This document shows, piece by piece, positions 45,426 through 53,911 of a stretch of DNA of 64,000 nt. Both the position numbers and the translations under genes were made by a program. Below the pieces are notes generated by a model. It was not told the origin of the DNA and searched no databases. It worked only from the letters and a program-made list of their open reading frames with translations. The stretch spans positions 1,546,963-1,610,962 of the forward strand of contig NZ_JAJEJP010000003.1 of NCBI RefSeq assembly GCF_021390495.1. Reading direction: 5' to 3'. Numbering within the stretch: position 1 is the first letter of the stretch; each line of letters begins with the position of its first letter. Source of the DNA: Paraburkholderia sp. ZP32-5. Lineage in GTDB: Bacteria; Pseudomonadota; Gammaproteobacteria; Burkholderiales; Burkholderiaceae.

Positions 45426-46457
45426 TCAGCTTGAAAACCAGGTGTCGTTGAGGCGATAGCCCTCCGGATAGGGATCTTCGGGATCGACACCGTAGTACGA
45501 AATGCCCGTCAGCCATGCGCGGCCACTCACGTTCGTTACGACAGCGGGCGTCTGGCCGACCATCGTCGTTGCCTCGATCCTGCAAAGGAACTCGGTGTCG
45601 ATAATCGACTGATGGCGAAACGTCTGGCCGACCGCGAGCTGGCCCGTTGCGTGAAGCAGTGCCATGCGCGCCGAGCTTCCGGTGCCGCATGGACTACGGT
45701 CGTGTCGCCCGGGCGAGACCACGACGGTGTTCTTCGCGACGACCTCGTTGCCGTGCTGCTCGACCGGGCCCGCAAAAAGTGTTTGGTTGATGGTGTGGAT
45801 GCCGGGATTTTCCGGGTGTACCGAAGGCAACTGCTCTGCCGCGGCGAGCTTGATCCGCTCGCCCACCTCGACCAGCGTGCGCGCTTCCGACCTGTCCAGG
45901 CTGAAGCCCAAGGCGTTTGCATCGACGATCACGTAGATCATGCCGCCGTAGCACACATCCACGGTAAGCGTGCCGAAGCCGGACACTTCGACTGGCGCTG
46001 CGCGATGCATCACGAACGAAGGCACGTTTGAAAATGAGACCCGGCGGCACTTGCCATCCACGCACTCGGCCTTCACACGTACGAGTCCCGCGGGCGTATC
46101 GACGACCAGGGTCGTGACGGGCTCATGCATGGGCACGATGCCTGTTTCCAGCGCGACTGTTACCGTACACATCAGATTCGAGCCGGACATTGCCGGGTAA
46201 TAATCGGCTTCGATGACGATCATGCCGAAATCGGCCTCGGCTGCGAGCGGCGGTGTTATGAGGTTGACCGCGGCATTGACGCTTCCGCGTGGATCCGACA
46301 GCAGCATGCCTCGAAGCCAGTCTTTCTCGGCGATCAGGGCTTGTTGGCATTCGAACATGTCGCGAGCGCGGGGGCTCAGGACGCCGCCCGTAATCACGCG
46401 CCCGACTTCGCCTTCAGCATGAGCACCAACGACGGTGACGTTTCTCTCCAATTTCAT
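45426..46457 (-). CDS. Proline racemase superfamily protein (hydroxyproline epimerase/dehydratase-like), Ser-Cys type
   Basis: A 343-residue protein. The first active-site motif reads AMSGSNLMC, with Ser91 where proline racemases and 4-hydroxyproline 2-epimerases have Cys and trans-3-hydroxyproline dehydratases have Thr. The second motif is intact: RHDRSPCGTGSSARMA, with Asp253 and Cys257. HTINQTLFAG, usual before it, is also present. The enzyme most likely acts on proline or a hydroxyproline, but epimerase versus dehydratase cannot be decided by eye. Its promoter carries TGGATCCA palindromes shared with the DapA-family gene. Confidence 0.88.
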   Translation of the reverse strand: MKLERNVTVVGAHAEGEVGRVITGGVLSPRARDMFECQQALIAEKDWLRGMLLSDPRGSVNAAVNLITPPLAAEADFGMIVIEADYYPAMSGSNLMCTVTVALETGIVPMHEPVTTLVVDTPAGLVRVKAECVDGKCRRVSFSNVPSFVMHRAAPVEVSGFGTLTVDVCYGGMIYVIVDANALGFSLDRSEARTLVEVGERIKLAAAEQLPSVHPENPGIHTINQTLFAGPVEQHGNEVVAKNTVVVSPGRHDRSPCGTGSSARMALLHATGQLAVGQTFRHQSIIDTEFLCRIEATTMVGQTPAVVTNVSGRAWLTGISYYGVDPEDPYPEGYRLNDTWFSS

Positions 46458-46860
46458 GATGTCTTCCTTAACTGCACGGGATCCGATGGATGCACGGTCG
46501 ATAAGCGAATCGCCGTGCGATGTGGGTGCCGCATAACGCCGAGCCGCGCGACGACCGAGGAACGCGTTGGACGCCTCGTCACGCTGCGAAGGCAGCGTCG
46601 GGGCAGCGAGTTCGGCACAGAAGTGTTATCGACAAAGCGCTCGTTCTTTATGAAGACATTGAGGCCTTGCTGATTAAGCGTGGTTGGGTAGCGAGACGGA
46701 TCTTCGACGCGCGAATCGCGGCCCGAACGGCGCACATCGATTGCACTCCGTTTCTGACAGCGGCGTGAGCGTCTGATGCCGGTGTCGGCGCTGCTTCGCT
46801 GAAATCGTTGCCGAAGTTCAACGCATCTCTCCTTCGCGATCGTTTGTGGATGTTGTAATC

Positions 46861-46868
46861 TGGATCCA
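46861..46868. promoter_or_regulatory. TGGATCCA palindrome, racemase/DapA-family region, copy 1
   Basis: Core TGGATCCA followed by AAATATTGCGTAC; 404 bp upstream of the racemase-family start and 273 bp upstream of the DapA-family start. Confidence 0.6.
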
Positions 46869-47023
46869 AAATATTGCGTACAAAAAAAAGAGTCAATGCG
46901 AATTTACACGTAATAGCCCCAACGTCCCGGAGTTCGCCAATTGATCGGGGAGAGCCTCCATCGCGTTCCAAAAGGATTTGACATGTGACCCGTACATCGG
47001 CATCATACGCCTCGTTCATGTAT

Positions 47024-47039
47024 ATTGGATCCAGGATAT
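47024..47039. promoter_or_regulatory. TTGGATCCAGGATATT element, racemase/DapA-family region, copy 2
   Basis: Core TGGATCCA at 47026-47033, 108 bp upstream of the DapA-family start. Its reverse complement AATATCCTGGATCCAA is found unchanged at 33921-33936. Confidence 0.65.
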
Positions 47040-47140
47040 TAACGTTAGTCAAAGAATGGCCTCGGGCTCCGGTAGCGGACCGTTGGTCTTTTGAGGCTGA
47101 CCTTTCCTGCCACGTTTCACTCTTCTACAAAGGTGTAGCC

Positions 47141-48046
47141 ATGAAAGTCGATTGGAAAGGTGTTTTTCCCGCTGTCACTACGAAACTCAAGGACGATGGT
47201 TCGCTCGATCACGACGCCATCAGGAAGGGGCTGAATCGCCTTATCGAGAACGGCGTCGGCGGTGTGGTGATGATGGGAATGGTGGGGGAAAACGCCCAGC
47301 TCTCGCCAGAAGAAAAGCGTACCGTGCTGAAGCTCGCCGTCGAAACCGTTGCTGGTCGCGTGCCCGTAATTTCGGGTCTGGCCGAAACGAATACCGCGAG
47401 TGCGGAGCAATTCGCAAAGGATGCGCAAGCCATCGGCGTGCAAGGTCTGATGGTGTTTCCGGGCCTGACGTATCGCTCCGACGATCGCGAAACGGTCGCG
47501 TACTATCGCGCGATTGCGCGGGCTACCAATGTCGGCATCATGGTGTACAACAACCCGCGCGGCTATGGCGTGGATATGCGCCCCGACCTCCTCGAGCAAC
47601 TGAAGGACGAGGCGAACATCGTCGCAATCAAGGAAGAGACCTACGACACGACTCGCGTGACGGACCTCTTCAACCGCTTCGGCGATCGCTTTGTGGTGTT
47701 CTGCGGCGTAGACGATCTGGTGCTGGAATCGGTCGCGCTCGGCGTGACAGGCTGGGTATCGGGAATGGCCAATGCCGTGCCGAAAGAATCCGTCGAACTG
47801 CTGAATCTGGCTGTCTCGGGTGACTACGCCAAGGCGCGCACGCTATATCGCGCGCTTATCGATCTGTTCCACCTCGATGTGCATGTCAAGTTGGTCCAAT
47901 ACATCAAGCTCGCCGAGCACATCACGGCCGGCTATTCGGAGAATGTCAAAGCGCCGCGTCTGAAGCTCGAGGGCGAAGAACGCCGGAACGTGATCGCGAC
48001 CATTGAAAAGGCGCTGGCGAACGTCAAGGCTATCTCGAACGAATAA
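47141..48046 (+). CDS. DapA/NAL-family lyase, probable 1-pyrroline-4-hydroxy-2-carboxylate deaminase type
   Basis: A 301-residue TIM-barrel protein from ATG 47141. The Schiff-base Lys164 is in IVAIKEETYDT and Tyr136 in GIMVYNNPRGYG; GVVMMGMVGENAQLSPEEK is the N-terminal carboxylate-binding loop. The family includes dihydrodipicolinate synthase, sialic-acid lyase and the hydroxyproline-pathway deaminase (LhpC). Facing a proline-racemase-family gene, the deaminase role is the best inference. The D-hydroxyproline dehydrogenase and semialdehyde dehydrogenase expected for the full pathway are not in the window. Confidence 0.88.
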   Translation: MKVDWKGVFPAVTTKLKDDGSLDHDAIRKGLNRLIENGVGGVVMMGMVGENAQLSPEEKRTVLKLAVETVAGRVPVISGLAETNTASAEQFAKDAQAIGVQGLMVFPGLTYRSDDRETVAYYRAIARATNVGIMVYNNPRGYGVDMRPDLLEQLKDEANIVAIKEETYDTTRVTDLFNRFGDRFVVFCGVDDLVLESVALGVTGWVSGMANAVPKESVELLNLAVSGDYAKARTLYRALIDLFHLDVHVKLVQYIKLAEHITAGYSENVKAPRLKLEGEERRNVIATIEKALANVKAISNE

Positions 48047-48100
48047 CCAACGACAGTGAGTGCCGGTTGGTAATGGCGAGCAACAGAGGAGCGCACATTC

Positions 48101-48113
48101 TGGATTTTGTATC
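48101..48113. promoter_or_regulatory. Weak GGAT-N5-ATCC element upstream of the GntR gene
   Basis: TGGATTTTGTATCC contains GGAT and ATCC arms as in the TGGATCCA sites but split by five bases. It lies about 55 bp before the preferred GntR start and may serve autoregulation. Confidence 0.3.
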
Positions 48114-48166
48114 CTAAGTCCGACATTATGCTAGGATGCCGGAACATCCAATTCGACTTAGAGTCC

Positions 48167-48892
48167 ATGTCTCCGGTTGCCGCCAAACCCCGCCGTACAA
48201 ATCCGCCCCCCGCTCCTGCCGGGGTCGCCGCTGATGTCGTCACGCGAAAAATCGTGCGGCCGACCACGGTCGAACTTGTCACGACGGCCATCCGGCAGCG
48301 AATCCTGAAAGGCGAACTCGCTCCGGGGGAAGCCCTCCGGCAGGAAGCGCTCGCGGACGAACTCGGCGTCAGCCGGGTGCCCATTCGCGAAGCCATCACT
48401 CGCCTTACCGGCGAAGGGTTGCTCACGAATGTGCCGCACAAAGGCGCGTACGTGGCGGAGCTGTCGGTCGAAGACGTTCAGGAAACCTTCGAGATCCGCC
48501 TGCGCCTCGAGCCATGGCTTTTCTCTGAAGCGATTGCACGAATCTCCGAAGCTGAAATCGAAAAGGCCGAGCGTCTCGTAAGCGAGATGGACAGCGCAGA
48601 CGAGGGCGAGTGGGGGCAGTTGAACTGGCGTTTCCACGAAACGCTTTATATACCCGCGCAACGCGAGATCACGCTGCAGATGCTGCGCGTGCTTCACGAC
48701 CGCAGCGATCGCTATTTCCGCTTCCAGATCGTTCAGGTTCCCATTCGCGAACAGGCCCACGCGGAACACATGGCGCTTGTCGACACGTGTCGAAGGCGCG
48801 ATCGCAAACTGGGCGAGAAATTGCTCGAGCAGCACGTGAAAACGGCGGCTCGCCAGATTGTGTCCGTAGTTGAGTCTGTCATTACGCGTTGA
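48167..48892 (+). CDS. GntR-family regulator, FadR/FCD subfamily
   Basis: About 241 residues from ATG 48167; an in-frame ATG at 48107 gives 20 more residues and is less likely because it covers the upstream element. The winged HTH reads ILKGELAPGEALRQEALADE then LGVSRVPIREAITRLTGEGL and VPHKGAYVAELS; the all-helical FCD domain follows with LNWRFHETLYIPA and a C-terminal His-rich metal site (HAEHMALV, LEQHVKTAA). It follows the DapA-family gene and is the natural candidate for the TGGATCCA sites. Confidence 0.92.
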   Translation: MSPVAAKPRRTNPPPAPAGVAADVVTRKIVRPTTVELVTTAIRQRILKGELAPGEALRQEALADELGVSRVPIREAITRLTGEGLLTNVPHKGAYVAELSVEDVQETFEIRLRLEPWLFSEAIARISEAEIEKAERLVSEMDSADEGEWGQLNWRFHETLYIPAQREITLQMLRVLHDRSDRYFRFQIVQVPIREQAHAEHMALVDTCRRRDRKLGEKLLEQHVKTAARQIVSVVESVITR

Positions 48893-48934
48893 ATTCGCTT
48901 TCCGCACTCTGACGTCTGGGCTGGTAGGTTTTCG

Positions 48935-49400
48935 TTACCGGCTTGAGTTATTAAACGGAGTGGGAATTGGCTCAAAATTGATCGGTGACGATCTTGCGGG
49001 CACCGGGTTCGAACGCAGCACCAGCGTGAAGAAACGTCTGGCTGCGGTTTTGTCGCGCCGCTTTTGCAGCAGGATGTCGAGTTCGGCGCCGTGCTCGTCG
49101 ACTGCACGCCACAGCAGGTACGGTTCGCCACGCAGTGTGAAGAACATCTCATTGAGGTGCCAGGTGCTACCCGGCTCTCGGCGCGCCGCTTTCACCCGGT
49201 GAGCAAAGCCGCGCCGAACTTTCTCGCACCAGCGTGCGGATCGTCTCGTAGCCGACCGTCACTTCGTGCTCGAACAGCAACTCTTCGATATCGCCCAAGG
49301 CTGAGCTGGAACCGGAAGTACCAGCGCACCGCGCGGCTGATGACCCTCGCCGGAAACCGGTGGCCGTAAAAAGCGATTTCGTTGATGTCGTCATCGCATC
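48935..49400 (-). mobile_element. IS6-family transposase remnant, frameshifted
   Basis: In pieces across frames, the minus strand reads AFYGHRFPARVISRAVRWYF, then RFQLSL, DIEELLFEHEVTVGYETIR and VKAARREPGSTWHLNEMFFT with LRGEPYLLWRAVDEHGAELD and ILLQKRRDK, all typical of IS6/IS26-type transposases. Several frame changes separate the pieces, the first DDE-motif Asp appears as Asn (HLNEMF), and the frame ends soon after RKIVTDQF. The element is dead; terminal repeats were not identified. Confidence 0.85.
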
Positions 49401-49516
49401 ACGTTACGCGCACACCTCGTCAACATGACAGCGCCCTGTGGCCAGATACCGTCGTCAGCATCCAGTCGCAGGGCATTCCAATCTATATAAGGTCGGGTGG
49501 GTTTCAGCCGTTCTCT

Positions 49517-49585
49517 TTAGAACTTCTGAGTCATACCCATAACCGCCGCATCCACCAGACTTTGTTGTGCACCCATAGTTGCCGC
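49517..49585 (-). pseudogene. Possible porin 3' tail
   Basis: A minus-strand reading gives MGAQQSLVDAAVMGMTQKF followed by TAA. A C-terminal (V/M)GMTxKF with terminal Phe is the usual end of Burkholderia porins. Only the last ~20 residues are seen, right beside a dead IS element, which suggests a porin gene lost by insertion and deletion. Confidence 0.4.
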
Positions 49586-49618
49586 GCAATCGAATCCCCA
49601 CTCGCTTGACACGCAACC

Positions 49619-49659
49619 AATCCCTTGCCTATATTAAAAGCAACAAATCACTTGCCTAT
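49619..49659. promoter_or_regulatory. Direct repeats AATCMCTTGCCTAT upstream of the ArsR-type gene
   Basis: AATCCCTTGCCTAT at 49619-49632 and AATCACTTGCCTAT at 49646-49659 differ by one base and are 27 bp apart. The second ends 8 bp before the ATG at 49668. A binding site for the encoded ArsR-type repressor is plausible. Confidence 0.5.
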
Positions 49660-49667
49660 CGCCGTCA

Positions 49668-50000
49668 ATGGCCGAACGCCCCGAAGACACCGACCTGCTA
49701 TTCAAAGCGCTCGCCGATCCAAGCCGCCGCAAACTGCTCGACCTGCTACATGCAAACGACGGCCAGACGCTCAACGAACTGTGCGAGCACCTCGACATGA
49801 CGCGGCAAGGCGTGACACAGCATCTCGGCCTGCTTGAAGCGGCGAACCTCGTCGTCACGATGCGGCGCGGCCGTGAAAAGCTGCACTTCCTGAATCCCGT
49901 ACCGCTGCAGGCAATCTACGAGCGCTGGATTGCCAAGTTCGAGAAACCGCGCCTCAAAGCGCTGTCGAATCTGAAACGACGCCTGGAGAAGGACAAATGA
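49668..50000 (+). CDS. ArsR-family winged-helix regulator
   Basis: A 110-residue regulator. The HTH is KALADPSRRKLLDLLHANDG, then LNELCEHLDMTRQGVTQHLG and LLEAANLVVTMRRGREKLHF. There are no metal-binding CxC or His clusters, so this is a non-metal ArsR of the type paired with SRPBCC proteins. Its stop overlaps the next start by four bases (ATGA), so the two are translationally coupled. Confidence 0.93.
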   Translation: MAERPEDTDLLFKALADPSRRKLLDLLHANDGQTLNELCEHLDMTRQGVTQHLGLLEAANLVVTMRRGREKLHFLNPVPLQAIYERWIAKFEKPRLKALSNLKRRLEKDK

Positions 50001-50473
50001 GCCGATCGACCTTTGTGTACGTCACTTACATCCGCACCACGCCGGAGAAGCTGTGGTCCGCATTGACCGACGCGGAGTTCATGAAGCAGTACTGGTTCGG
50101 CATGCACTGCGAAAGCGGCTGGACGGCGGGTTCGCCGTGGCAACTCGTGTCACCCGGCGGGGAGATCTTCGACGCGGGCGAGATCATCGAGGCTGAGCCG
50201 CCGCGGCGTCTGGTGATCCGCTGGCAGCATCAGAACCGGCCGGAACTTGCGGCCGAAGGCGATTCGCGCTGCACGATGGAACTCGAGCCGCTCGGCGCGG
50301 CGGTCAAGCTGTCGATCACGCACACGATCGAGCGCGATCCGTCGAAACTCATCGAGGCGGTGTCGGGCGGCTGGCCGAAAGTCATTTCCAACCTCAAATC
50401 GCTGCTGGAAACCGGTTCGGTCGTGATGGACGAACCGTATCCGGCGGAGAGTGCCGGTTCGGCAAAGCATTAA
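49997..50473 (+). CDS. SRPBCC / AHSA1-like domain protein
   Basis: A 158-residue START-like protein. TTPEKLWSALTDAEFMKQYW, then GSPWQLVSPGGEIFDAGEI, PPRRLVIRWQHQ and the C-terminal GGWPKVISNLKSLLETG are typical of the AHSA1 (activator of Hsp90 ATPase homologue 1-like) group. Proteins of this group bind hydrophobic ligands or act as small enzymes. Invariably paired with an ArsR-type partner in many bacteria; the function of the pair is generally unknown. Confidence 0.92.
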   Translation: MSRSTFVYVTYIRTTPEKLWSALTDAEFMKQYWFGMHCESGWTAGSPWQLVSPGGEIFDAGEIIEAEPPRRLVIRWQHQNRPELAAEGDSRCTMELEPLGAAVKLSITHTIERDPSKLIEAVSGGWPKVISNLKSLLETGSVVMDEPYPAESAGSAKH

Positions 50474-50560
50474 AACGTTGTGTCGGCGGGTGGTTGGTGC
50501 CGGCGTGTGTTTGCAACAGCGTCACGCCGGTCGCCCAAAGATCCCAAAGCCACCATCAAT

Positions 50561-52153
50561 TCAATACCCAAGCGCGCAACCATCCTTGCGATGATCCGAT
50601 GCGCCGGCCAGCACACCCTGCTCCCAATCGATCCAGATCGCCTGCGAGCCGCCAATTGCCGACGACGGCGCCGCGAGCCTGAAGCCGCGCTCAGCCAACT
50701 CCGCGCACACCGATGCGGGCATCGTCCCCTCGACGTCGACCGAATCGGTGCCCGGGCGCGGGAAGATGCGCGGCAGGTCCATCGCCGATTGCATATCCAC
50801 GCCGTAGTGCAGCACTTTCGACAGGAAGTGCGCGTGCCCCATCGCCTGGTAGTGGCCGCCCATCACGCCGAAGCTCATGCGCACACGTCCGCCTTGCGTG
50901 ACCATGCCCGGGATGATCGTATGCATCGGACGCTTGCGTGGACCGATTGCATTCGGGTGCCCCGGTTCGACGACGAAGCTCTGCCCGCGGTTATGCAGCA
51001 GCACGCCCGTCCCCGGCGCCATGAAACCGCTGCCGAACGGATGAAACAGCGAGTTGATGAAACTCACGCAGTTGCGGTCCTTATCGACGACGGTGATGTA
51101 CACCGTGTCCTTGTGCTCGACCGGGGTCAGCGCCGGCGCGGGCGGCAATGCGCGCGCGAGATCGATGCGGCCGCGCAGTTCGTCGGCGAGCGCATCGGAC
51201 AGCAGCCAGTCCACATCGATCTTCTGATTGCGCGGATCGCCGAGCACTGCATCGCGCACCGAATAGGCAAGCTTGGCCGCCTCGACTTCGCGATGGATGC
51301 GATCAACATCAAGCGGATCGCCTTCGGCTTCGAACTTCTCCAGGATCTTCAGGATCATCAGCGCGATCACGCCCTGCCCGCCCGGCGGACATTCGACCAC
51401 GTCATAGCCGCGGAAGCTCGCGCGAATCGGCGTCACGTAGTCGCCGTGGTAGTCGGCGAAATCGTCGAGCGAATGCAGCCCGCCGTGCGCGCGCAAATGC
51501 GCGACGATCTTTTCCGCGAGCGGGCCGCGATAGAACGCGTCGCGCCCTTCTTCGGCAATCAGCCGCAACGTGTTGGCCAGATGCGGCTGACGATGCACGG
51601 TGCCCTGCCGCGGTGCGGCGCCGTCGACCAGCATCGTCGTGCGAGCCTCGGCGTCGCGCAGCAGCGTGTCGACTTCGTGCGACCAGTCCGACGAACTGCG
51701 CGGCGTGACCGCGTAACCGTCCTCCGCGTAGCGGATCGCCTGCGCGAAGATTTCGCGCAGCGGCATGCGGCCGTGATCGCGATGCAATGTCGTCCACGCA
51801 TGCACGGCGCCGGGCACCGTCACCGCATGCGGCGAATGCCGCTCGATCGTGCTCACGCCAAGCTGCTGCAAACGCTCGACCGTCGCCGCGGCCGGCGCCC
51901 AGCCCGAGCCGTCATACGCGACGATATCGTCGCTGCCGCCGCGCGAGTACAAAGCGAAGCAATCGCCGCCGACTCCGGTCGAACCCGGCTCGACCACGCA
52001 CTGCACCGCGCACGCGGCAATGGCCGCATCCATCGCGTTGCCGCCGGCGGCGAGCACATTGACCGCGGCGAGCGTGGCCGCGGCGTGCGACGTCGCCGCC
52101 ATGCCGTTGCGGGCAAACGCGAGCGAACGGCCGGGCTTTTCGAAGTTACGCAT
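50561..52153 (-). CDS. Gamma-glutamyltransferase-family Ntn hydrolase (oxamate-amidohydrolase/HpxW-like)
   Basis: A 530-residue protein from ATG 52153, behind GGAtGGAGAACG. N-terminal GMAATSHAAATLAAVNVLAA and GGNAMDAAIAACAVQCVVEP, GSTGVGGDCFAL, and the processing site KDTVYITVVDKDRNCVSFIN (Thr350 as nucleophile) are visible. The SFINSLFHPFGSGFMAPGTG stretch is closer to the oxamate amidohydrolase / cytoplasmic GGT group than to periplasmic GGT. No signal peptide. It lies downstream of an amino-acid ABC importer on the same strand. Confidence 0.9.
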   Translation of the reverse strand: MRNFEKPGRSLAFARNGMAATSHAAATLAAVNVLAAGGNAMDAAIAACAVQCVVEPGSTGVGGDCFALYSRGGSDDIVAYDGSGWAPAAATVERLQQLGVSTIERHSPHAVTVPGAVHAWTTLHRDHGRMPLREIFAQAIRYAEDGYAVTPRSSSDWSHEVDTLLRDAEARTTMLVDGAAPRQGTVHRQPHLANTLRLIAEEGRDAFYRGPLAEKIVAHLRAHGGLHSLDDFADYHGDYVTPIRASFRGYDVVECPPGGQGVIALMILKILEKFEAEGDPLDVDRIHREVEAAKLAYSVRDAVLGDPRNQKIDVDWLLSDALADELRGRIDLARALPPAPALTPVEHKDTVYITVVDKDRNCVSFINSLFHPFGSGFMAPGTGVLLHNRGQSFVVEPGHPNAIGPRKRPMHTIIPGMVTQGGRVRMSFGVMGGHYQAMGHAHFLSKVLHYGVDMQSAMDLPRIFPRPGTDSVDVEGTMPASVCAELAERGFRLAAPSSAIGGSQAIWIDWEQGVLAGASDHRKDGCALGY

Positions 52154-52298
52154 ACAAACGTTCTCCATCCATGATGGAAGCGCGCGCGGCGGCCTATGAA
52201 GATCCTGCCGCCTGATCGAATGCGCGCTTCGGGAAAAGGTGACGCCGCGCCGCACAAGCGGCATCGGCGCTGACAGTGACGGCGACGAGGCCGTCAGG

Positions 52299-53129
52299 CT
52301 ATTCGGGAAGCGGCGACAGCGGCGCGGATTCGGGCGCAAGCACCGGTGCCGCCTTCAGCGTGCGGCGCAGGAACGCACGCGTGCGCGCATGCGTCGGCGC
52401 GGTGAAGATCTGCTCGGGCGGTCCCTGCTCGATCAGCTCGCCCTGGTCGAGCACGACGACACGATGCGCGACCTCGCGGGCAAACTCCATCTCGTGCGTG
52501 ACGACGACCATCGTCATGCCGTCGCGGGCCAGTTCCTTCATCACCTGCAACACTTCGCCGACCGTCTCCGGATCGAGCGCGCTAGTCGGTTCGTCGAACA
52601 GCAGCACCTTCGGCTGCATCGCCAGCGCGCGCGCAATTGCGACGCGCTGTTGCTGACCACCCGATAATTGCGACGGGTAGTGATCCGCGCGATCGGCGAG
52701 GCCGACGCGAGCCAGCAGCCGCTTGGCCTGCTGAAGCGCTTCGGCGCGCGGCACTTTCAGCACATGAACCGGCGCCTCGATGATGTTTTCGAGCGCCGTC
52801 ATATGGGGAAACAGGTTGAAGCGCTGGAACACCATGCCGATATCGCGACGCTGCCGCGCCAGCTCACGCGCCGAATCGCGCGCGACCCGGCCGTCCGCAT
52901 GCTCGACGAAGCCGAGCAACCGGCCATTGACGCGCACCCGGCCGGCATCGAAGGTTTCCAGCAGATTCAGGCAGCGAATGAAGGTCGTTTTGCCCGAGCC
53001 CGACGAGCCGATCAATACGACCACCTCGCCTTTCTTCACGCTCAACGAAATACCGTTGAGCACTTTCGTTGCGCCGAACGACTTGTGAATCTCCGACGCT
53101 TCGATAATGACTTCGTCTGTCTGACTCAC
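52299..53129 (-). CDS. Polar amino-acid ABC transporter, ATP-binding protein
   Basis: A 276-residue ATPase with Walker [11 protein letters not shown]-loop VFQRFNLFP, signature LSGGQQQR, Walker [14 protein letters not shown] and [11 protein letters not shown]. The stop of the upstream permease is 2 bp away. The C-terminal tail is slightly longer than in the copy at 40102. Confidence 0.95.
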   Translation of the reverse strand: MSQTDEVIIEASEIHKSFGATKVLNGISLSVKKGEVVVLIGSSGSGKTTFIRCLNLLETFDAGRVRVNGRLLGFVEHADGRVARDSARELARQRRDIGMVFQRFNLFPHMTALENIIEAPVHVLKVPRAEALQQAKRLLARVGLADRADHYPSQLSGGQQQRVAIARALAMQPKVLLFDEPTSALDPETVGEVLQVMKELARDGMTMVVVTHEMEFAREVAHRVVVLDQGELIEQGPPEQIFTAPTHARTRAFLRRTLKAAPVLAPESAPLSPLPE

Positions 53130-53130
53130 T

Positions 53131-53898
53131 TCAACGCCCTCTCAGAAGCTTCATGGTTTGCGCGCCGAACAGGCGGTTACCGGACGACGCATGCGCTTCG
53201 CCACGGCCGAAGTGCGCTTCGAGGCGGCGCTGCACGAAACCCCATAACGTGGTGAGCAGCAGGAAGTAGATCGCGAGAACGAGATACAGCTCGAAGACGC
53301 GGAAATTGACCGACGTAACCATCTGCGTGCTCAGCATCAGTTCCGGCACGCCGATCACGCTGACGAGCGTGGTGTTCTTCAGCATCACGTTGAACTCGTT
53401 GCCCATCGGCGGCACGATCACGCGCAACGCCTGCGGCAGCACGATGCGCCGCATCAGCAGCACCGAGGTCATGCCGAGCGAGCGCGATGCTTCGTACTGA
53501 CCGCGATCGACCGCGCTCAGACCCGCGCGAATGATTTCCGCCATATACGCGGCCGAATTCATGCCGAGCGCAAGCACCGCTGCCTGAATATTGCCGGGCA
53601 GCGTGAATACACCGAAGTCGAGATCGTGAAAGCGGAAGATGTTGGCGGCCGCGAACGCGGTGTACAGAAACACGATCTGCACCAGCAGCGGCGTGCCGCG
53701 TACCGCCCAGATATAGCCGCGCGCCAGGTACTGCAGCGGACGGTTCGGCGACAACCGCAACAGTGCGATGAACAGACCCAGCATCACTCCGAGCAGAATC
53801 GCCGAAACGCTGATCCCGCAAGTCAGCCACAGTCCGTGCAGATACGCGGGACTGGGCGTCATCAGAAACTTGCGGAAAATTTCCCAACTGAAGTTCAT
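53131..53898 (-). CDS. Polar amino-acid ABC transporter, permease
   Basis: A 255-residue HisM/GlnP-type permease with about five transmembrane segments. [20 protein letters not shown] and the EAA loop [20 protein letters not shown] are the signatures. It is the only permease gene of this cluster, so the transporter probably uses a homodimer. Confidence 0.93.
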   Translation of the reverse strand: MNFSWEIFRKFLMTPSPAYLHGLWLTCGISVSAILLGVMLGLFIALLRLSPNRPLQYLARGYIWAVRGTPLLVQIVFLYTAFAAANIFRFHDLDFGVFTLPGNIQAAVLALGMNSAAYMAEIIRAGLSAVDRGQYEASRSLGMTSVLLMRRIVLPQALRVIVPPMGNEFNVMLKNTTLVSVIGVPELMLSTQMVTSVNFRVFELYLVLAIYFLLLTTLWGFVQRRLEAHFGRGEAHASSGNRLFGAQTMKLLRGR

Positions 53899-53911
53899 GG
53901 CGTCGTCCCGC

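Larger units (their letters stand above)
46458..47140. other. Long divergent regulatory region
   Basis: About 680 bp between the racemase-family and DapA-family genes. It holds two TGGATCCA palindromes (46861 and 47026). A minus-strand frame across it repeats ILDP only because it reads through these palindromes; I do not consider it a gene. Confidence 0.6.
49401..49667. other. Gap between the IS remnant and ArsR gene
   Basis: Contains the porin-like tail at 49517-49585 and the direct repeats upstream of arsR-type gene. Nothing else is recognisable. Confidence 0.4.

Noticed and set aside
46648..47052. 134-residue minus-strand frame in the racemase/DapA-family intergenic region
   Set aside because: Its repeated ILDP residues come from reading through the TGGATCCA palindromes; no ribosome binding site or family.
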